Source: Cytophagaceae bacterium ABcell3 (GTDB lineage: Bacteria; Bacteroidota; Bacteroidia; Cytophagales; Cytophagaceae). Taken from it: a stretch of DNA of 64,000 nucleotides. Location: contig CP133159.1 in NCBI GenBank assembly GCA_030913385.1, positions 1,448,584-1,512,583 on the forward strand, given 5' to 3'. A program made the translations under genes and the position numbers. Under the pieces are notes generated by a model. The model saw only the letters and a list, made by a program, of their open reading frames with translations, was not told where the DNA came from and made no database searches. This document shows positions 25,510-35,185 of this stretch, in pieces; position 1 is the first letter of the stretch, and each line of letters opens with the position of its first letter.

Positions 25510-27555
25510 TTAGCTATACAATTCCGAAAGCTTCTTAAGAAGTTTGACAGCTGCATCTGGTATTACGGTTCCAGGGCCAAATACTTCTGTTACCCCATTT
25601 TTGTATAGAAAATCATAATCATCTGGCGGAATTACGCCACCTGCTATGACAAGTATATGTTCTGAGTCAGCATCTTTTAGCTCCTTTATCAAAGCAGGGA
25701 TAAGGGTTTTATGTCCTGCGGCCAAACTAGAGATGCCAATTACATGCACATCATTGTCTATGGCTTGCATCGCAACCTCTTGAGGTGTTTGGAATAGCGG
25801 AGCAATGTCCACGTCAAACCCAAGGTCCGCAAAAGCAGAAGCAATAATCCTTGCCCCTCGGTCATGGCCATCTTGTCCCATTTTTGCTACTAATATCCTT
25901 GGCCTTCTGCCGTCCAGTTTTATGAACTCTTCAGAGAGTTTCCTGGCTTCTATTACATTTTCCTGTGTTGAAGACTCACGCAAATAAACGCCAGATACAG
26001 GGTTTACGGTTGCTTTATATCTTCCAAAAGACTTTTCCATTGCTTCTGATATTTCTCCTAATGTGGCCCTTTTTCTGGCTGCTTCAATAGCTATTTCCAA
26101 TAAGTTGCCCTGGCCACTTTCTGCACATCTGTAGACCTTTTCCAGAACCGCATCTACTTCTTCGCTATTTCTGTTTTCTTTTACCTCCTTTAATTTAATT
26201 AACTGCTTTTGCAGCACTTCGTTATTGTCGATATTCAAAAGATCTATTTGCTGTGATTCTGGAAGCTTGTATTTATTTAAGCCGATGATGACATCTTTGC
26301 CGGAATCAATACGAGCCTGCTTAATGGCCGCAGCTTCTTCAATTCTCATTTTGGGTAATCCCTGTTCAATAGCCTTAGTCATTCCTCCTATTTGCTCGAC
26401 CTCATTGATTAAACTTGTTGCTTTTTGACATAGCTCCTGGGTTAAACTTTCTACCTGCCAAGAGCCTCCCCAAGGGTCGATTGCTTGGCATATTCCCGTT
26501 TCTTTTTGCAGAAATAGTTGGGTATCTCTGGCTATTTTTGCTGAAAAGTCTGTCGGCAATGCCAATGCTTCGTCTAATGCATTGGTATGTAAAGACTGAG
26601 TGTGGCCATGGACAGCCGCTAAGGCCTCTATACAAGTCCGTATAACGTTGTTGTAAGGGTCTTGGGCGGTAAGGCTCCAGCCAGAGGTCTGACAGTGTGT
26701 GCGTAGTATCAACGACTTCTCTTTTTTAGGGCTAAACTGCTTCATTAAGCCAGCCCATAACATTCTTCCAGCCCGCATTTTGGCTATTTCTGCAAAGAAG
26801 TTCATGCCAATACCCCAGAAAAACGACAGCCTTGGAGCAAAATCATCAATGACAATTCCTGCCTCTAGACCTGTGCGTACATATTCCAGGCCATCTGCAA
26901 GTGTATAGGCCAATTCTATCTCCGCCGTGGCTCCTGCTTCGTGCATATGATAGCCGCTTATGCTGATGGAATTATACTTTGGCATATTCTTAGAAGTGTA
27001 TCTAAAAATGTCAGCTATAACGCGCATCGATGGGGCAGGAGGGTAGATATACGTATTTCGAACCATAAACTCTTTTAAAATATCGTTTTGTATGGTTCCG
27101 CTTAGTTGGTCGGGGGAAACACCTTGCTCCTCGGCTGCAACTATATAAAAAGCCAGAATTGGTATGACGGCACCATTCATGGTCATAGATACAGATATTT
27201 GATCTAGAGGAATTCCTTTAAAAAGTATTTTCATGTCCTCTACTGTATCAATGGCCACACCTGCTTTTCCTACATCGCCAGTTACCCTTGGGTGGTCAGA
27301 ATCATAACCTCTGTGCGTTGCAAGGTCAAACGCGACGGAGAGACCTTTTTGGCCTGCCTTTAAATTTCTATGGTAAAATGCATTCGACTCTTCTGCTGTT
27401 GAATACCCTGCATATTGCCTGATCGTCCATGGCCTTCCTGTATACATGCTAGCATATGGGCCGCGAAGAAACGGAGGTTGCCCAGCAGAAGCATCGAAAA
27501 GGGCTTTGGTTTGCTTTTGGGCAGGATACTTTATTTTACTTAAGTCTGGACGCAT
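25510..27555 (-). CDS. mutB: methylmalonyl-CoA mutase, large subunit
   Basis: Adenosylcobalamin-dependent isomerase that interconverts methylmalonyl-CoA and succinyl-CoA (681 aa). The TIM-barrel catalytic domain is 1-530 ([20 protein letters not shown] near residue 31 is the classic substrate-tunnel stretch). The C-terminal B12 domain (about 550-681) has the GQDGHDRGA motif (560-568) with the cobalt-ligating His564 and a [11 protein letters not shown] segment. The length is slightly short at the N-terminus compared with 710-730-aa homologues. Its start overlaps the end of mutA by 20 bases. MeaB is encoded at 2447. Confidence 0.96.
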   Translation of the reverse strand: MRPDLSKIKYPAQKQTKALFDASAGQPPFLRGPYASMYTGRPWTIRQYAGYSTAEESNAFYHRNLKAGQKGLSVAFDLATHRGYDSDHPRVTGDVGKAGVAIDTVEDMKILFKGIPLDQISVSMTMNGAVIPILAFYIVAAEEQGVSPDQLSGTIQNDILKEFMVRNTYIYPPAPSMRVIADIFRYTSKNMPKYNSISISGYHMHEAGATAEIELAYTLADGLEYVRTGLEAGIVIDDFAPRLSFFWGIGMNFFAEIAKMRAGRMLWAGLMKQFSPKKEKSLILRTHCQTSGWSLTAQDPYNNVIRTCIEALAAVHGHTQSLHTNALDEALALPTDFSAKIARDTQLFLQKETGICQAIDPWGGSWQVESLTQELCQKATSLINEVEQIGGMTKAIEQGLPKMRIEEAAAIKQARIDSGKDVIIGLNKYKLPESQQIDLLNIDNNEVLQKQLIKLKEVKENRNSEEVDAVLEKVYRCAESGQGNLLEIAIEAARKRATLGEISEAMEKSFGRYKATVNPVSGVYLRESSTQENVIEARKLSEEFIKLDGRRPRILVAKMGQDGHDRGARIIASAFADLGFDVDIAPLFQTPQEVAMQAIDNDVHVIGISSLAAGHKTLIPALIKELKDADSEHILVIAGGVIPPDDYDFLYKNGVTEVFGPGTVIPDAAVKLLKKLSELYS

Positions 27556-28594
27556 TTTTCTTCTCCTTCATGATTTTTAATGCTTTTTCAAAAATTGCTT
27601 TAGTCGCTTGTTCTATATAATACGAGCCTGCACCAGGGTCAGGTTGTTTATTGAAAAACGCTTCATGGTGGAGCAGGTGCCCGATGTTCCTGTTGTAGTC
27701 GCTAATGTTTTCATGCTTTTCTAACTTTTCTATTTCTACAGAATCGCAGCCTCCGGCAATACCGCTCATGACTTGAATAGTATTACTGAGCAATATGTAA
27801 TGTTGTTCAGCCGTGCCTTTTATTCTTGTTGTATAACCATGGATAGGCACTGTGGTCGGGTTACTGCTGTATTGCTGAGAGATCTCTTTCCACAGGTATA
27901 GCAATGCCCTTATTTTAGCCAATGATAGAAAAAACTTATTGCTAAGGCTTACGGAAAAAGACAGGTGCTTTAAAATTATATCAGTAGCAATGTTTTTCTG
28001 TTGGAGCTTGTAAATTATTTCCATTGCCTCATGCAGCAATATGGCGAGCTCTTCCGCAGGATCTTGTTCTTCGTTGGCGGTGGCTGTATATCTTATTTCT
28101 AACAGCCGAAAAGGCGTATCTTTGGCAAAACTTATGTTGCTAGCAAAGTCTTTGGCCATATCTTCTGTATTTTCTTGTGCTAGGTTATATATAAAAGAGC
28201 CGGTGTTAGTGATCAGTAACCTTCCCTCGGGCTGAGCTAATATGGCTGAAGCAGTTTGCCCTGCCTTAATATGAATAGAGGCTTTGGACGTGCAATAGTT
28301 GACTATGTTTGATATGTCAGGGCTGCGTTCGTCAATCATTACCCCTTCCGCACCTAGTTCCATAGCCTGTTTGGCTTGCTCTATGGTTTGGACTTGGTTT
28401 TCTCTGATTATGAACTTTTTGTTCTTGCTAGGTAGGTGAAATGAATAAGGTGTTTGTTTCTTTATATACAAAGGCAAGAGTTTTATTGCTTGATATGGTT
28501 CCCAAGCATTTACTTTTTTGCCTGTTTCTTTTTCAGCGCTCTTTAGCCACTGTTCATAGGATGGGTCTGGAAATATGTCTGAAAAATCTTTCAT
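27536..28594 (-). CDS. mutA: methylmalonyl-CoA mutase, small subunit, short form
   Basis: Non-catalytic partner subunit of the heterodimeric mutase. At 352 aa it covers only the barrel-like domain ([16 protein letters not shown] at 12-27 is a family start). It lacks the vestigial C-terminal B12-like domain found in the roughly 600-aa MutA of other bacteria. The reading frame ends normally by overlapping mutB by 20 bases, so this is a naturally short version rather than an obvious truncation. Transcription is from the AT-rich region shared with dnaA. Confidence 0.88.
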   Translation of the reverse strand: MKDFSDIFPDPSYEQWLKSAEKETGKKVNAWEPYQAIKLLPLYIKKQTPYSFHLPSKNKKFIIRENQVQTIEQAKQAMELGAEGVMIDERSPDISNIVNYCTSKASIHIKAGQTASAILAQPEGRLLITNTGSFIYNLAQENTEDMAKDFASNISFAKDTPFRLLEIRYTATANEEQDPAEELAILLHEAMEIIYKLQQKNIATDIILKHLSFSVSLSNKFFLSLAKIRALLYLWKEISQQYSSNPTTVPIHGYTTRIKGTAEQHYILLSNTIQVMSGIAGGCDSVEIEKLEKHENISDYNRNIGHLLHHEAFFNKQPDPGAGSYYIEQATKAIFEKALKIMKEKKNASRLK

Positions 28595-28927
28595 ACTAAT
28601 ATATACGGGTTAAAGCTATAAGGTCTAAGATTCTAATGGAAAAAAATAATTTTTTTTACTTGAATTCAAAAAAAATAATATTATGTGTGTTGAAATAGTA
28701 CAATTTTTAATTTTTTGTCCATTAAATATCTCAAGTTTTGCATTTTTAAAATTTAAAGAATTTATATGATTTTTTGAATATTTTTTTTATTTAACATTTG
28801 ATTATTCAAGAGCCTGAGAGGTTATCAAAAAATCAAGTCTTTTCTGATTTTTTTGTTAAATATTTTTTTGACAAATTTGTTTCCCCCTAAAGAAAAGGGT
28901 GGGATTTTTTATCATAATTGAATTCTT
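28595..28927. other. AT-rich divergent region before dnaA
   Basis: 333 bases between the divergent mutA and dnaA genes, strongly AT-rich with long T and A runs, for example around 28650-28670 and 28860-28875. I looked for DnaA boxes (TTATNCACA) and saw none that match well, so I do not call an origin. It must hold promoters for both genes, but I cannot place them confidently. Confidence 0.5.
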
Positions 28928-30349
28928 ATGTACGTAGTAAAAGACTGTAAAGCAGTTTGGAATAACTGTCTCCGTTTTATTAGGGAAACCATAGGTGAAC
29001 AAACGTTTAAGACGTGGTTTGAGCCTATTGTGCCCGTTCGACTACAAAATGAAGTACTAACGATTCAGGTTCCTAATCATTTTTTTTATGAGTGGTTAGA
29101 GGAGCACTACGTTAATGTATTACGAAAAGCAATTGACCTGGAGTTAGGACCTCAAGGTAGATTAGAATATTCTATTATAATGGACAAAGGCAATGAAAAA
29201 TTTAAGCCTTATACCATTAATATGCCAACTTCAGGGCCGGCAGCTTCTGCAGCGGCAGCGCGTCAAGCAGCTCCACCTAAGCCTTCGGCCGATCATAGGA
29301 ATATTGATCTTTTTGGCATTCCTCTAAACCCAAAGTATACTTTTGATACTTTTATAGAAGGGGACTGCAACAGACTGGCCAGATCAGCTGGTTATGCCAT
29401 TGCGAACAAACCTGGTATTACTTCTTTTAACCCACTGATGATATATGGTGGTACCGGATTGGGCAAGACGCACCTTGTTCAAGCTATTGCCAATGAAGTA
29501 AACTGTAGGTTCCCTGAAAAGTCGGTGCACTTTGTAGCATCAGAGAAATTCTCGAACCAATATATAGAGGCAATAAAGAGCCATACTTTTCAGAACTTTT
29601 ATAACTTTTACCTGAGTGTAGATGTGCTGATCATAGACGATGTACAGTTTATGGCCGGTAAGGAAAAAACACAAGAAACCTTCTTCCAGATTTTTAACCA
29701 CCTACATCAGTCCGGTAAGCAGATTATAATGACAAGTGACAGGCCTCCTAAAGACCTCAAAGGTATGGAGGAACGTCTACTTTCTCGTTTTAAATGGGGA
29801 TTGTCTGCAGATATGCAGCAGCCTGATTTTGAAACTCGTATTGCTATTATTCAGAAAAAGCTAGAGCACGAAGGAATTGTGATTTCTGACGATGTGTTGG
29901 AATACTTAGCTTATAGTATAGATACTAATATTCGTGAACTGGAAGGTGTGCTCATTTCTCTAATTGCACAGTCGTCGTTGACGAAGAAAGAAATAGACCT
30001 TGAGCTTGCTAAGCATACTTTAAAGAACATTGTTCAGGAAATAGAGTGTGAAGTTAGTATCGACTTTATTCAAAAGTTTGTAGCTGAATACTTTAATGTT
30101 CCGGTAGATTCATTAAAAGCTAAAACAAGAAAAAGAGAAATTGTCATCGCTCGACAGGTGTCTATGTATTTTTCAAAAAATTATACCAATATGTCACTTA
30201 AGACCATTGGGTACCATTTTGGAAACAGAGACCATAGTACTGTTATTCATGCCATTTCGGCAGTTAATGATATGATGGATACTGATAAAAAGTTTAATGC
30301 TACCATGCAGGAACTGACTAAACGCCTTAAGCTTAAGTCTTCAGTATAA
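28928..30349 (+). CDS. dnaA: chromosomal replication initiator DnaA
   Basis: 473-aa AAA+ initiator that binds DnaA boxes and melts the origin. Domain I spans 1-85, and a short Ala/Pro-rich linker (about 100-118) serves as domain II. The AAA+ domain has Walker A GGTGLGKTHL (around 175-184) and Walker B VLIIDDVQF. The C-terminal helix-turn-helix domain IV carries the GNRDHSTVIHA signature. Neither dnaN nor rpmH is adjacent, as is common in Bacteroidota, so location near oriC cannot be assumed. A long hairpin terminator follows. Confidence 0.97.
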   Translation: MYVVKDCKAVWNNCLRFIRETIGEQTFKTWFEPIVPVRLQNEVLTIQVPNHFFYEWLEEHYVNVLRKAIDLELGPQGRLEYSIIMDKGNEKFKPYTINMPTSGPAASAAAARQAAPPKPSADHRNIDLFGIPLNPKYTFDTFIEGDCNRLARSAGYAIANKPGITSFNPLMIYGGTGLGKTHLVQAIANEVNCRFPEKSVHFVASEKFSNQYIEAIKSHTFQNFYNFYLSVDVLIIDDVQFMAGKEKTQETFFQIFNHLHQSGKQIIMTSDRPPKDLKGMEERLLSRFKWGLSADMQQPDFETRIAIIQKKLEHEGIVISDDVLEYLAYSIDTNIRELEGVLISLIAQSSLTKKEIDLELAKHTLKNIVQEIECEVSIDFIQKFVAEYFNVPVDSLKAKTRKREIVIARQVSMYFSKNYTNMSLKTIGYHFGNRDHSTVIHAISAVNDMMDTDKKFNATMQELTKRLKLKSSV

Positions 30350-30374
30350 AGTCTGTTTTAATGTGTATTTGGTG

Positions 30375-30426
30375 AAAATCCATTTTACTATACCAGTTAC
30401 GATATGGTAAAATGGATTTTTTTTAT
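30375..30426 (+). terminator. terminator after dnaA
   Basis: Long stem AAAATCCATTTTAC / GTAAAATGGATTTT (arms at 30375 and 30405) followed by a T run. Confidence 0.8.
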
Positions 30427-30575
30427 TAGCACACTAAGGTCTTGGCGTAAAAGTTTGTCTGTTTTTTCCTTTCATTGTCGTTGTTCCATAATTCATTTTC
30501 CAAAAGCATTTCGTGCCTTGTCTTTAAAAAAGCTCATTGTCCATAATATTAAGGAGAACCTGTATGTGTTGCTTT

Positions 30576-30740
30576 AACCTGAATTATGCGATAGATTTCG
30601 TCATAATGAGCAAAATGACCATGAATCAGTACTTTTGGGTTGCAAAAAAAGCAGCACTATATTTTAAGGTGTTAATATGAGCGAAGCTGCTGGTTTAAAG
30701 TTATCGCTGCATGATGGATAGTTCTCGCATGTTTCAGGTT
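30576..30740. repeat. short dispersed repeat R1, copy B
   Basis: 165 bases starting AACCTGAATTATGCGATAG and ending GCATGTTTCAGGTT, with inverted ends of about 14 bases. It matches copies at 13036 and 48022 best over its first 75 bases. It lies in the otherwise empty gap (30427-30800) between dnaA and htrA. Confidence 0.75.
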
Positions 30741-30800
30741 TCATTAAAAAAGGTCTTACTATTTTAAAATAAACCCTTTTTTTACTGAAAAGCTGTCTTG

Positions 30801-32228
30801 TTAGAAGATATATGAATAGTGCCCTCTTACTCCATTTGTCGTAATGCCTTCAATGATAACCCTTCCTCTGGCATTGCTTAAATACTCTTCTACCTGCTGA
30901 GGGGTTGTTACTGGGTTTTTATTGATGGAAATAATTGTGAAACCTTCGTTAATGCCTAACCTCCTGATTAACCCGCCTTTTACTCTTACTATTCTCACAC
31001 CACCCTCTATGCCCATTTTGTCTCTTTCTACTTTCGAAATGGCCTCTAAGTCAACACCTAGTGATTCCGCTGTGAAAATTTCTCTTTTGAGGATATCGGT
31101 GGTTCCTTCTCTGTTGGTAAGTGTAACAACCCCTTCTTTTATTTTTCCGCCTCTGATATAAGTTACCTTAACTTCATCGCCAGGAGATGAGCAAGCCAAA
31201 AACTCATCAAAGTTGCTCTTGTGAAGGATATCAACCTCGTCTAGTTTTATAATGATGTCTCCTTTTTTCAAACCAGCGATTTGTGCGGCGCCGCTTTGTT
31301 GAATGACGTCAACCAACACACCGTCGAAAGTTTTTACTTTTAAGTCAAGCTCTTGCACCAGTTCAAAATTCAAGTCACTGACATTGGCACCAAAGAAAGC
31401 TTTTTGAAGCTCTCCATATTTAATTAAATCTTTAGCTACTTTTTTTACGATATCAGAAGGGACTGCAAAACCATACCCTGTATATGAACCTGTTTTTGAT
31501 AGAATGGCTGTGTTGATTCCAATAAGCTCTCCCTGCAAATTGATCAATGCCCCTCCACTATTGCCGGGGTTGATAGCCGCGTCTGTTTGAATAAAAGACT
31601 CAATTGGAAACTGGCTGCTTACTACATTTATATTACGTCCTTTGGCACTTACTATACCTGCGGTTACTGTTGAGGTGAGGTTAAACGGGTTGCCTACTGC
31701 CAACACCCATTCTCCGATATTTACTTTATGTGAGTGTCCTAACTTTACAGCTGGAAGATCTTCGGCGTCAATTTTTAATATTGCCAAATCTGAAGAAGGG
31801 TCTCTGCCTATTACTTCTGCGGCATAGGTTCTTTTGTTATGGATCACTTCTATGTCATCGGCCTTGTCTATAACATGGTTGTTCGTGATTATGTATCCAT
31901 CGTGGGTGTATATTACCCCAGAACCAGAGCCGGAAACCCTTTGGTTACCACCTCCGAAAAACCAGTCGAACATGCTCATTTGGCTTTGCTGCATGGAAGC
32001 GGTTTTTATAAAAACTACCGAAGGAGTGCTTAAAGATGAAGCGGAAACAAAATCTTGATTTATTTCCGTCATTTTTTTGTCGCTGGCAAACCTTAAGGTG
32101 TTGAGGCTTGAATCAGGGCTTTGATAGTATATAACCTCTTGTATTTGGGGGCTGAACTTGCTATAGATATATGCGCCGGTTGACCCTGCAACCAAAGATA
32201 TAAGTAGAATTTTTAATAGGCTTTTCAT
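30801..32228 (-). CDS. degP: HtrA/DegP-type periplasmic serine protease
   Basis: 475-aa trypsin-fold protease/chaperone for envelope protein quality control. The N-terminal hydrophobic segment (4-22) is a signal anchor or signal peptide. The catalytic triad is His118 (TNNHVI), Asp147 (SSDLAI) and Ser224 (GNSGGAL). A first PDZ domain follows at about 275-365 and a shorter PDZ-like one at about 385-470. It is divergent from the GH3 gene with 161 bases between. Length and order fit DegQ/DegP of Bacteroidota. Confidence 0.94.
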   Translation of the reverse strand: MKSLLKILLISLVAGSTGAYIYSKFSPQIQEVIYYQSPDSSLNTLRFASDKKMTEINQDFVSASSLSTPSVVFIKTASMQQSQMSMFDWFFGGGNQRVSGSGSGVIYTHDGYIITNNHVIDKADDIEVIHNKRTYAAEVIGRDPSSDLAILKIDAEDLPAVKLGHSHKVNIGEWVLAVGNPFNLTSTVTAGIVSAKGRNINVVSSQFPIESFIQTDAAINPGNSGGALINLQGELIGINTAILSKTGSYTGYGFAVPSDIVKKVAKDLIKYGELQKAFFGANVSDLNFELVQELDLKVKTFDGVLVDVIQQSGAAQIAGLKKGDIIIKLDEVDILHKSNFDEFLACSSPGDEVKVTYIRGGKIKEGVVTLTNREGTTDILKREIFTAESLGVDLEAISKVERDKMGIEGGVRIVRVKGGLIRRLGINEGFTIISINKNPVTTPQQVEEYLSNARGRVIIEGITTNGVRGHYSYIF

Positions 32229-32373
32229 GAGAGAAAAATATTTGAGGTTTAGGATTGTCTATAAGCAAAAAGTATGCAAATTTAACGGGATAAAAAATTT
32301 TTTGGTATTCTGAAAATTGGACTTCTTTTACTGAAGATATAACTAAAACAATTTTCTCTAATGTTTTTATCAT

Positions 32374-32381
32374 TATCTTTG
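32374..32381 (+). promoter_or_regulatory. candidate -7 element for GH3 gene
   Basis: TATCTTTG matches TAnnTTTG exactly, 8 bases before the ATG at 32390. The -33 is only TTTT, 18 bases upstream. Like the cmk candidate it would give a nearly leaderless message. Confidence 0.35.
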
Positions 32382-32389
32382 CTATAATT

Positions 32390-33886
32390 ATGGGTATAAG
32401 ATCTTTTTTAAGTAAACCTTTTGCTGCTTTTGTTGTGAAAAAGCAGAGAAAATGGACGGCTTCTCCTGTGGAAACTCAGGAAAAGGTTTTGCAGTACCTC
32501 TTAAAAGGTGGGGGCAATACTGCATTTGGTAGAGATCATGATTTTAGCTCAATAAGAAATCATGAAGATTTTAAACGAAATGTCCCGATCCGTGATTACG
32601 AAGGGCTTTCGCCTTATGTGAACAGAGTGGTTGAAGGCGAAAAGGATGTATTATGGAAAGGAAAGCCTAAGTACTTTGCCAAAACCTCAGGTACTACTTC
32701 TGGAGTTAAGTATATCCCTATTACAAAAGAGTCCATTCCTTATCATATCAATGCTGCCAGAGATGCTTTGTTGAATTATATACATGAAACAGGAAAATCT
32801 GCTTTTCTTGATAAAAACTTGATATTTCTTTCTGGGAGTCCTGAAATGCATAAAAAAAATGGCATATATGTTGGGCGCCTTTCTGGCATTGTCAACCACC
32901 ATGTGCCAGAATACTTAAGGAGCAATCAGAAGCCTTCTTATGAAACCAATTGCATAGAAGATTGGGAGGAAAAGCTTGATAAAATTATTGACGAAACCCT
33001 CAATGCACGGATGAGCCTGATTTCAGGTATACCGCCATGGGTGCAAATGTATTTTGATAAAATAATTGAAAGGACAGGCAAGAAAATCAAGGATGTTTTT
33101 CCTGAATTTTCCGTTTTTGTTTATGGAGGTGTAAACTTTGAGCCATATAAAGCTAAATTGTTTGAGTCAATAGGCAAAAGGATTGATTCTATTGAGACTT
33201 ATCCGGCTTCAGAGGGCTTTATTGCCTTTCAAGATTCTCAGAAAGAAGAAGGTTTGTTGCTGTTGTTGAATAGTGGAATATTTTATGAATTTATTCCTGC
33301 AGACGAGTATTTTAATGACAACCCTACACGGTTGAGCATTGGAGAGGTGAAAACTGGTGTGAACTACGCTGTTATTTTAAATACTAATGCCGGTTTATGG
33401 GGCTATTCACTGGGCGACACGGTTAAGTTTGTGTCTACCGACCCTTATCGGGTTGTCGTAACTGGCAGGATAAAGCATTTTATTTCTGCATTTGGAGAGC
33501 ATGTGATTGGTGAGGAAGTGGAAAAAGCAATGAAAAAAGTATTGGAGATGTTCCCTGGAACTGATGTGGTGGAGTTTACAGTTGCCCCTCAGGTAACTCC
33601 TGCAGAAGGCCTCCCTCATCATGAATGGATGGTCGAATTTGCTAATCACCCAGAAGATATGGGTGCTTTTGCCTCCGAGCTAGATAAGGCCATGGTAGCG
33701 TTGAACACTTATTATGATGATTTAATTACGGGAAGCATCTTAAGGCCTTTAAAGCTAACCCCCCTTAAAAAAGGTGCTTTTGTGGAATATATGAAATCTA
33801 TAGGAAAGTTGGGCGGGCAAAACAAAGTCCCTAGACTTTCTGATAATAGAAAAATAGCTGATGCTTTGACAAAGTTTCGCGTTTAA
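32390..33886 (+). CDS. GH3-family acyl-adenylating enzyme
   Basis: 498-aa member of the GH3 superfamily, named after plant auxin-responsive genes. The plant enzymes adenylate carboxylic acids such as jasmonate or auxin and join them to amino acids. The ATP-binding motif is AKTSGTTSGVKYIP (around 99-112). YPASEGFIAFQ (around 282-292) and GLWGYSLGDTVKF (around 340-352) correspond to the other two conserved adenylation blocks. A C-terminal cap domain follows. The bacterial substrate is unknown. It lies 98 bases upstream of dxr, possibly in the same unit. Confidence 0.88.
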   Translation: MGIRSFLSKPFAAFVVKKQRKWTASPVETQEKVLQYLLKGGGNTAFGRDHDFSSIRNHEDFKRNVPIRDYEGLSPYVNRVVEGEKDVLWKGKPKYFAKTSGTTSGVKYIPITKESIPYHINAARDALLNYIHETGKSAFLDKNLIFLSGSPEMHKKNGIYVGRLSGIVNHHVPEYLRSNQKPSYETNCIEDWEEKLDKIIDETLNARMSLISGIPPWVQMYFDKIIERTGKKIKDVFPEFSVFVYGGVNFEPYKAKLFESIGKRIDSIETYPASEGFIAFQDSQKEEGLLLLLNSGIFYEFIPADEYFNDNPTRLSIGEVKTGVNYAVILNTNAGLWGYSLGDTVKFVSTDPYRVVVTGRIKHFISAFGEHVIGEEVEKAMKKVLEMFPGTDVVEFTVAPQVTPAEGLPHHEWMVEFANHPEDMGAFASELDKAMVALNTYYDDLITGSILRPLKLTPLKKGAFVEYMKSIGKLGGQNKVPRLSDNRKIADALTKFRV

Positions 33887-33984
33887 TTCCTTATTTTAGG
33901 AGGATGAATTTAAACAATTTCCTGTTTATGGGAATTGTTAAGGTTTATTATATGTTTCTTATTTACTGTTATTATTAATTTTTG

Positions 33985-35163
33985 ATGTCTGCCGAGGAGA
34001 AAATTGGCTTGAAGCGTATTGCAATTCTTGGATCTACCGGATCTATTGGTACCCAAGCTCTTGATGTTATAAGAACGCATAAAGATAAGTTCCAAGCAGA
34101 AGTTCTAACTGCTAATAACAATGCAGATTTGTTGATACAGCAGGCTGTAGAATTTCGACCTAACACTGTTGTTATTGGGAATGAAGCCCACTATGACAAG
34201 GTTTTTGGAGCTTTGGACCCGTTGGGTATCAAAGTTTATGCAGGAGAGCGAGCTATTTTGTCGGTGGTGGAAATGGAATGCATCAATATGGTTTTGGCCG
34301 CTATGGTTGGATATGCAGGACTAAAACCTGTGTTGAGGGCTATTGGTGCCGGAAAACATATCGCATTGGCCAATAAAGAAACATTGGTTGTTGCAGGGGC
34401 TTTGGTCACTAGATTGGCCAGAGAAAAAGGAGTAAATCTTTATCCTGTTGACTCTGAACATTCAGCAATATTTCAATGCCTAGCGGGTGAGTTTCATAAT
34501 CCAATAGAAAAAATAATTCTAACAGCATCTGGAGGACCATTTCGAGGAAAGAATAAAGATTTCTTGAAAGATGTAAGCATAGATCAGGCGCTATGTCACC
34601 CCAACTGGAGTATGGGATCCAAAATTACTATAGATTCCGCTACTTTAATGAACAAAGGGCTGGAGGTAATTGAGGCTAAGTGGTTATTTGGACTGCAAAA
34701 TGAGCAAATTGAAGTTATCGTGCACCCACAGTCTATTATACACTCCATGGTTCAGTTTGAAGATGGGTCTATAAAGGCACAAATGGGACTGCCTGATATG
34801 AAATTGCCTATTCAATATGCTTTTAGTTACCCGTCAAGAGTAAAATCAGATTTCCCTAGGTTCAACTTTGTGGACTACCCTTCACTCACATTTGAAGCTC
34901 CCGATCTGGATACTTTCAAATGTTTGTCATTGGCCTATGAAGCCATGGAAAAAGGAGGTAATATGCCCTGTGTTTTGAATGCTGCCAACGAAATTGCTGT
35001 TAGCGATTTCCTTCAGGGAAAAATCAGTTTTAATGAAATTCCTGAAATGATTTCAGATTGTATGTCAAAAATTAGTTTCGTAGCAGATCCAAAGCTTGAA
35101 GATTATATCGAAAGTGATTGTGATGCAAGGAAACTGGCTGCTGAAATGCGGTTTAAGGTTTAA
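33985..35163 (+). CDS. dxr: 1-deoxy-D-xylulose 5-phosphate reductoisomerase
   Basis: NADPH-dependent second step of the non-mevalonate pathway, forming MEP. The NADPH loop is AILGSTGSIGTQALDV near residue 12. ANKETLVVAG (about 130) and PVDSEHSAIFQ (about 152, with the metal-binding Asp and Glu) are canonical, and SMGSKITIDSATLMNKGLE follows. A TTG one codon upstream is possible, but the ATG at 33985 is preferred. It is followed after 22 bases by rseP, so the two form an operon, a common pairing in bacteria. Confidence 0.96.
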   Translation: MSAEEKIGLKRIAILGSTGSIGTQALDVIRTHKDKFQAEVLTANNNADLLIQQAVEFRPNTVVIGNEAHYDKVFGALDPLGIKVYAGERAILSVVEMECINMVLAAMVGYAGLKPVLRAIGAGKHIALANKETLVVAGALVTRLAREKGVNLYPVDSEHSAIFQCLAGEFHNPIEKIILTASGGPFRGKNKDFLKDVSIDQALCHPNWSMGSKITIDSATLMNKGLEVIEAKWLFGLQNEQIEVIVHPQSIIHSMVQFEDGSIKAQMGLPDMKLPIQYAFSYPSRVKSDFPRFNFVDYPSLTFEAPDLDTFKCLSLAYEAMEKGGNMPCVLNAANEIAVSDFLQGKISFNEIPEMISDCMSKISFVADPKLEDYIESDCDARKLAAEMRFKV

Positions 35164-35185
35164 TTTTAATAGTTAAAAGCATTAT

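Noticed and set aside
28595-28927. Possible oriC next to dnaA
   Set aside because: AT-rich, but I found no cluster of DnaA boxes, so no origin is claimed.
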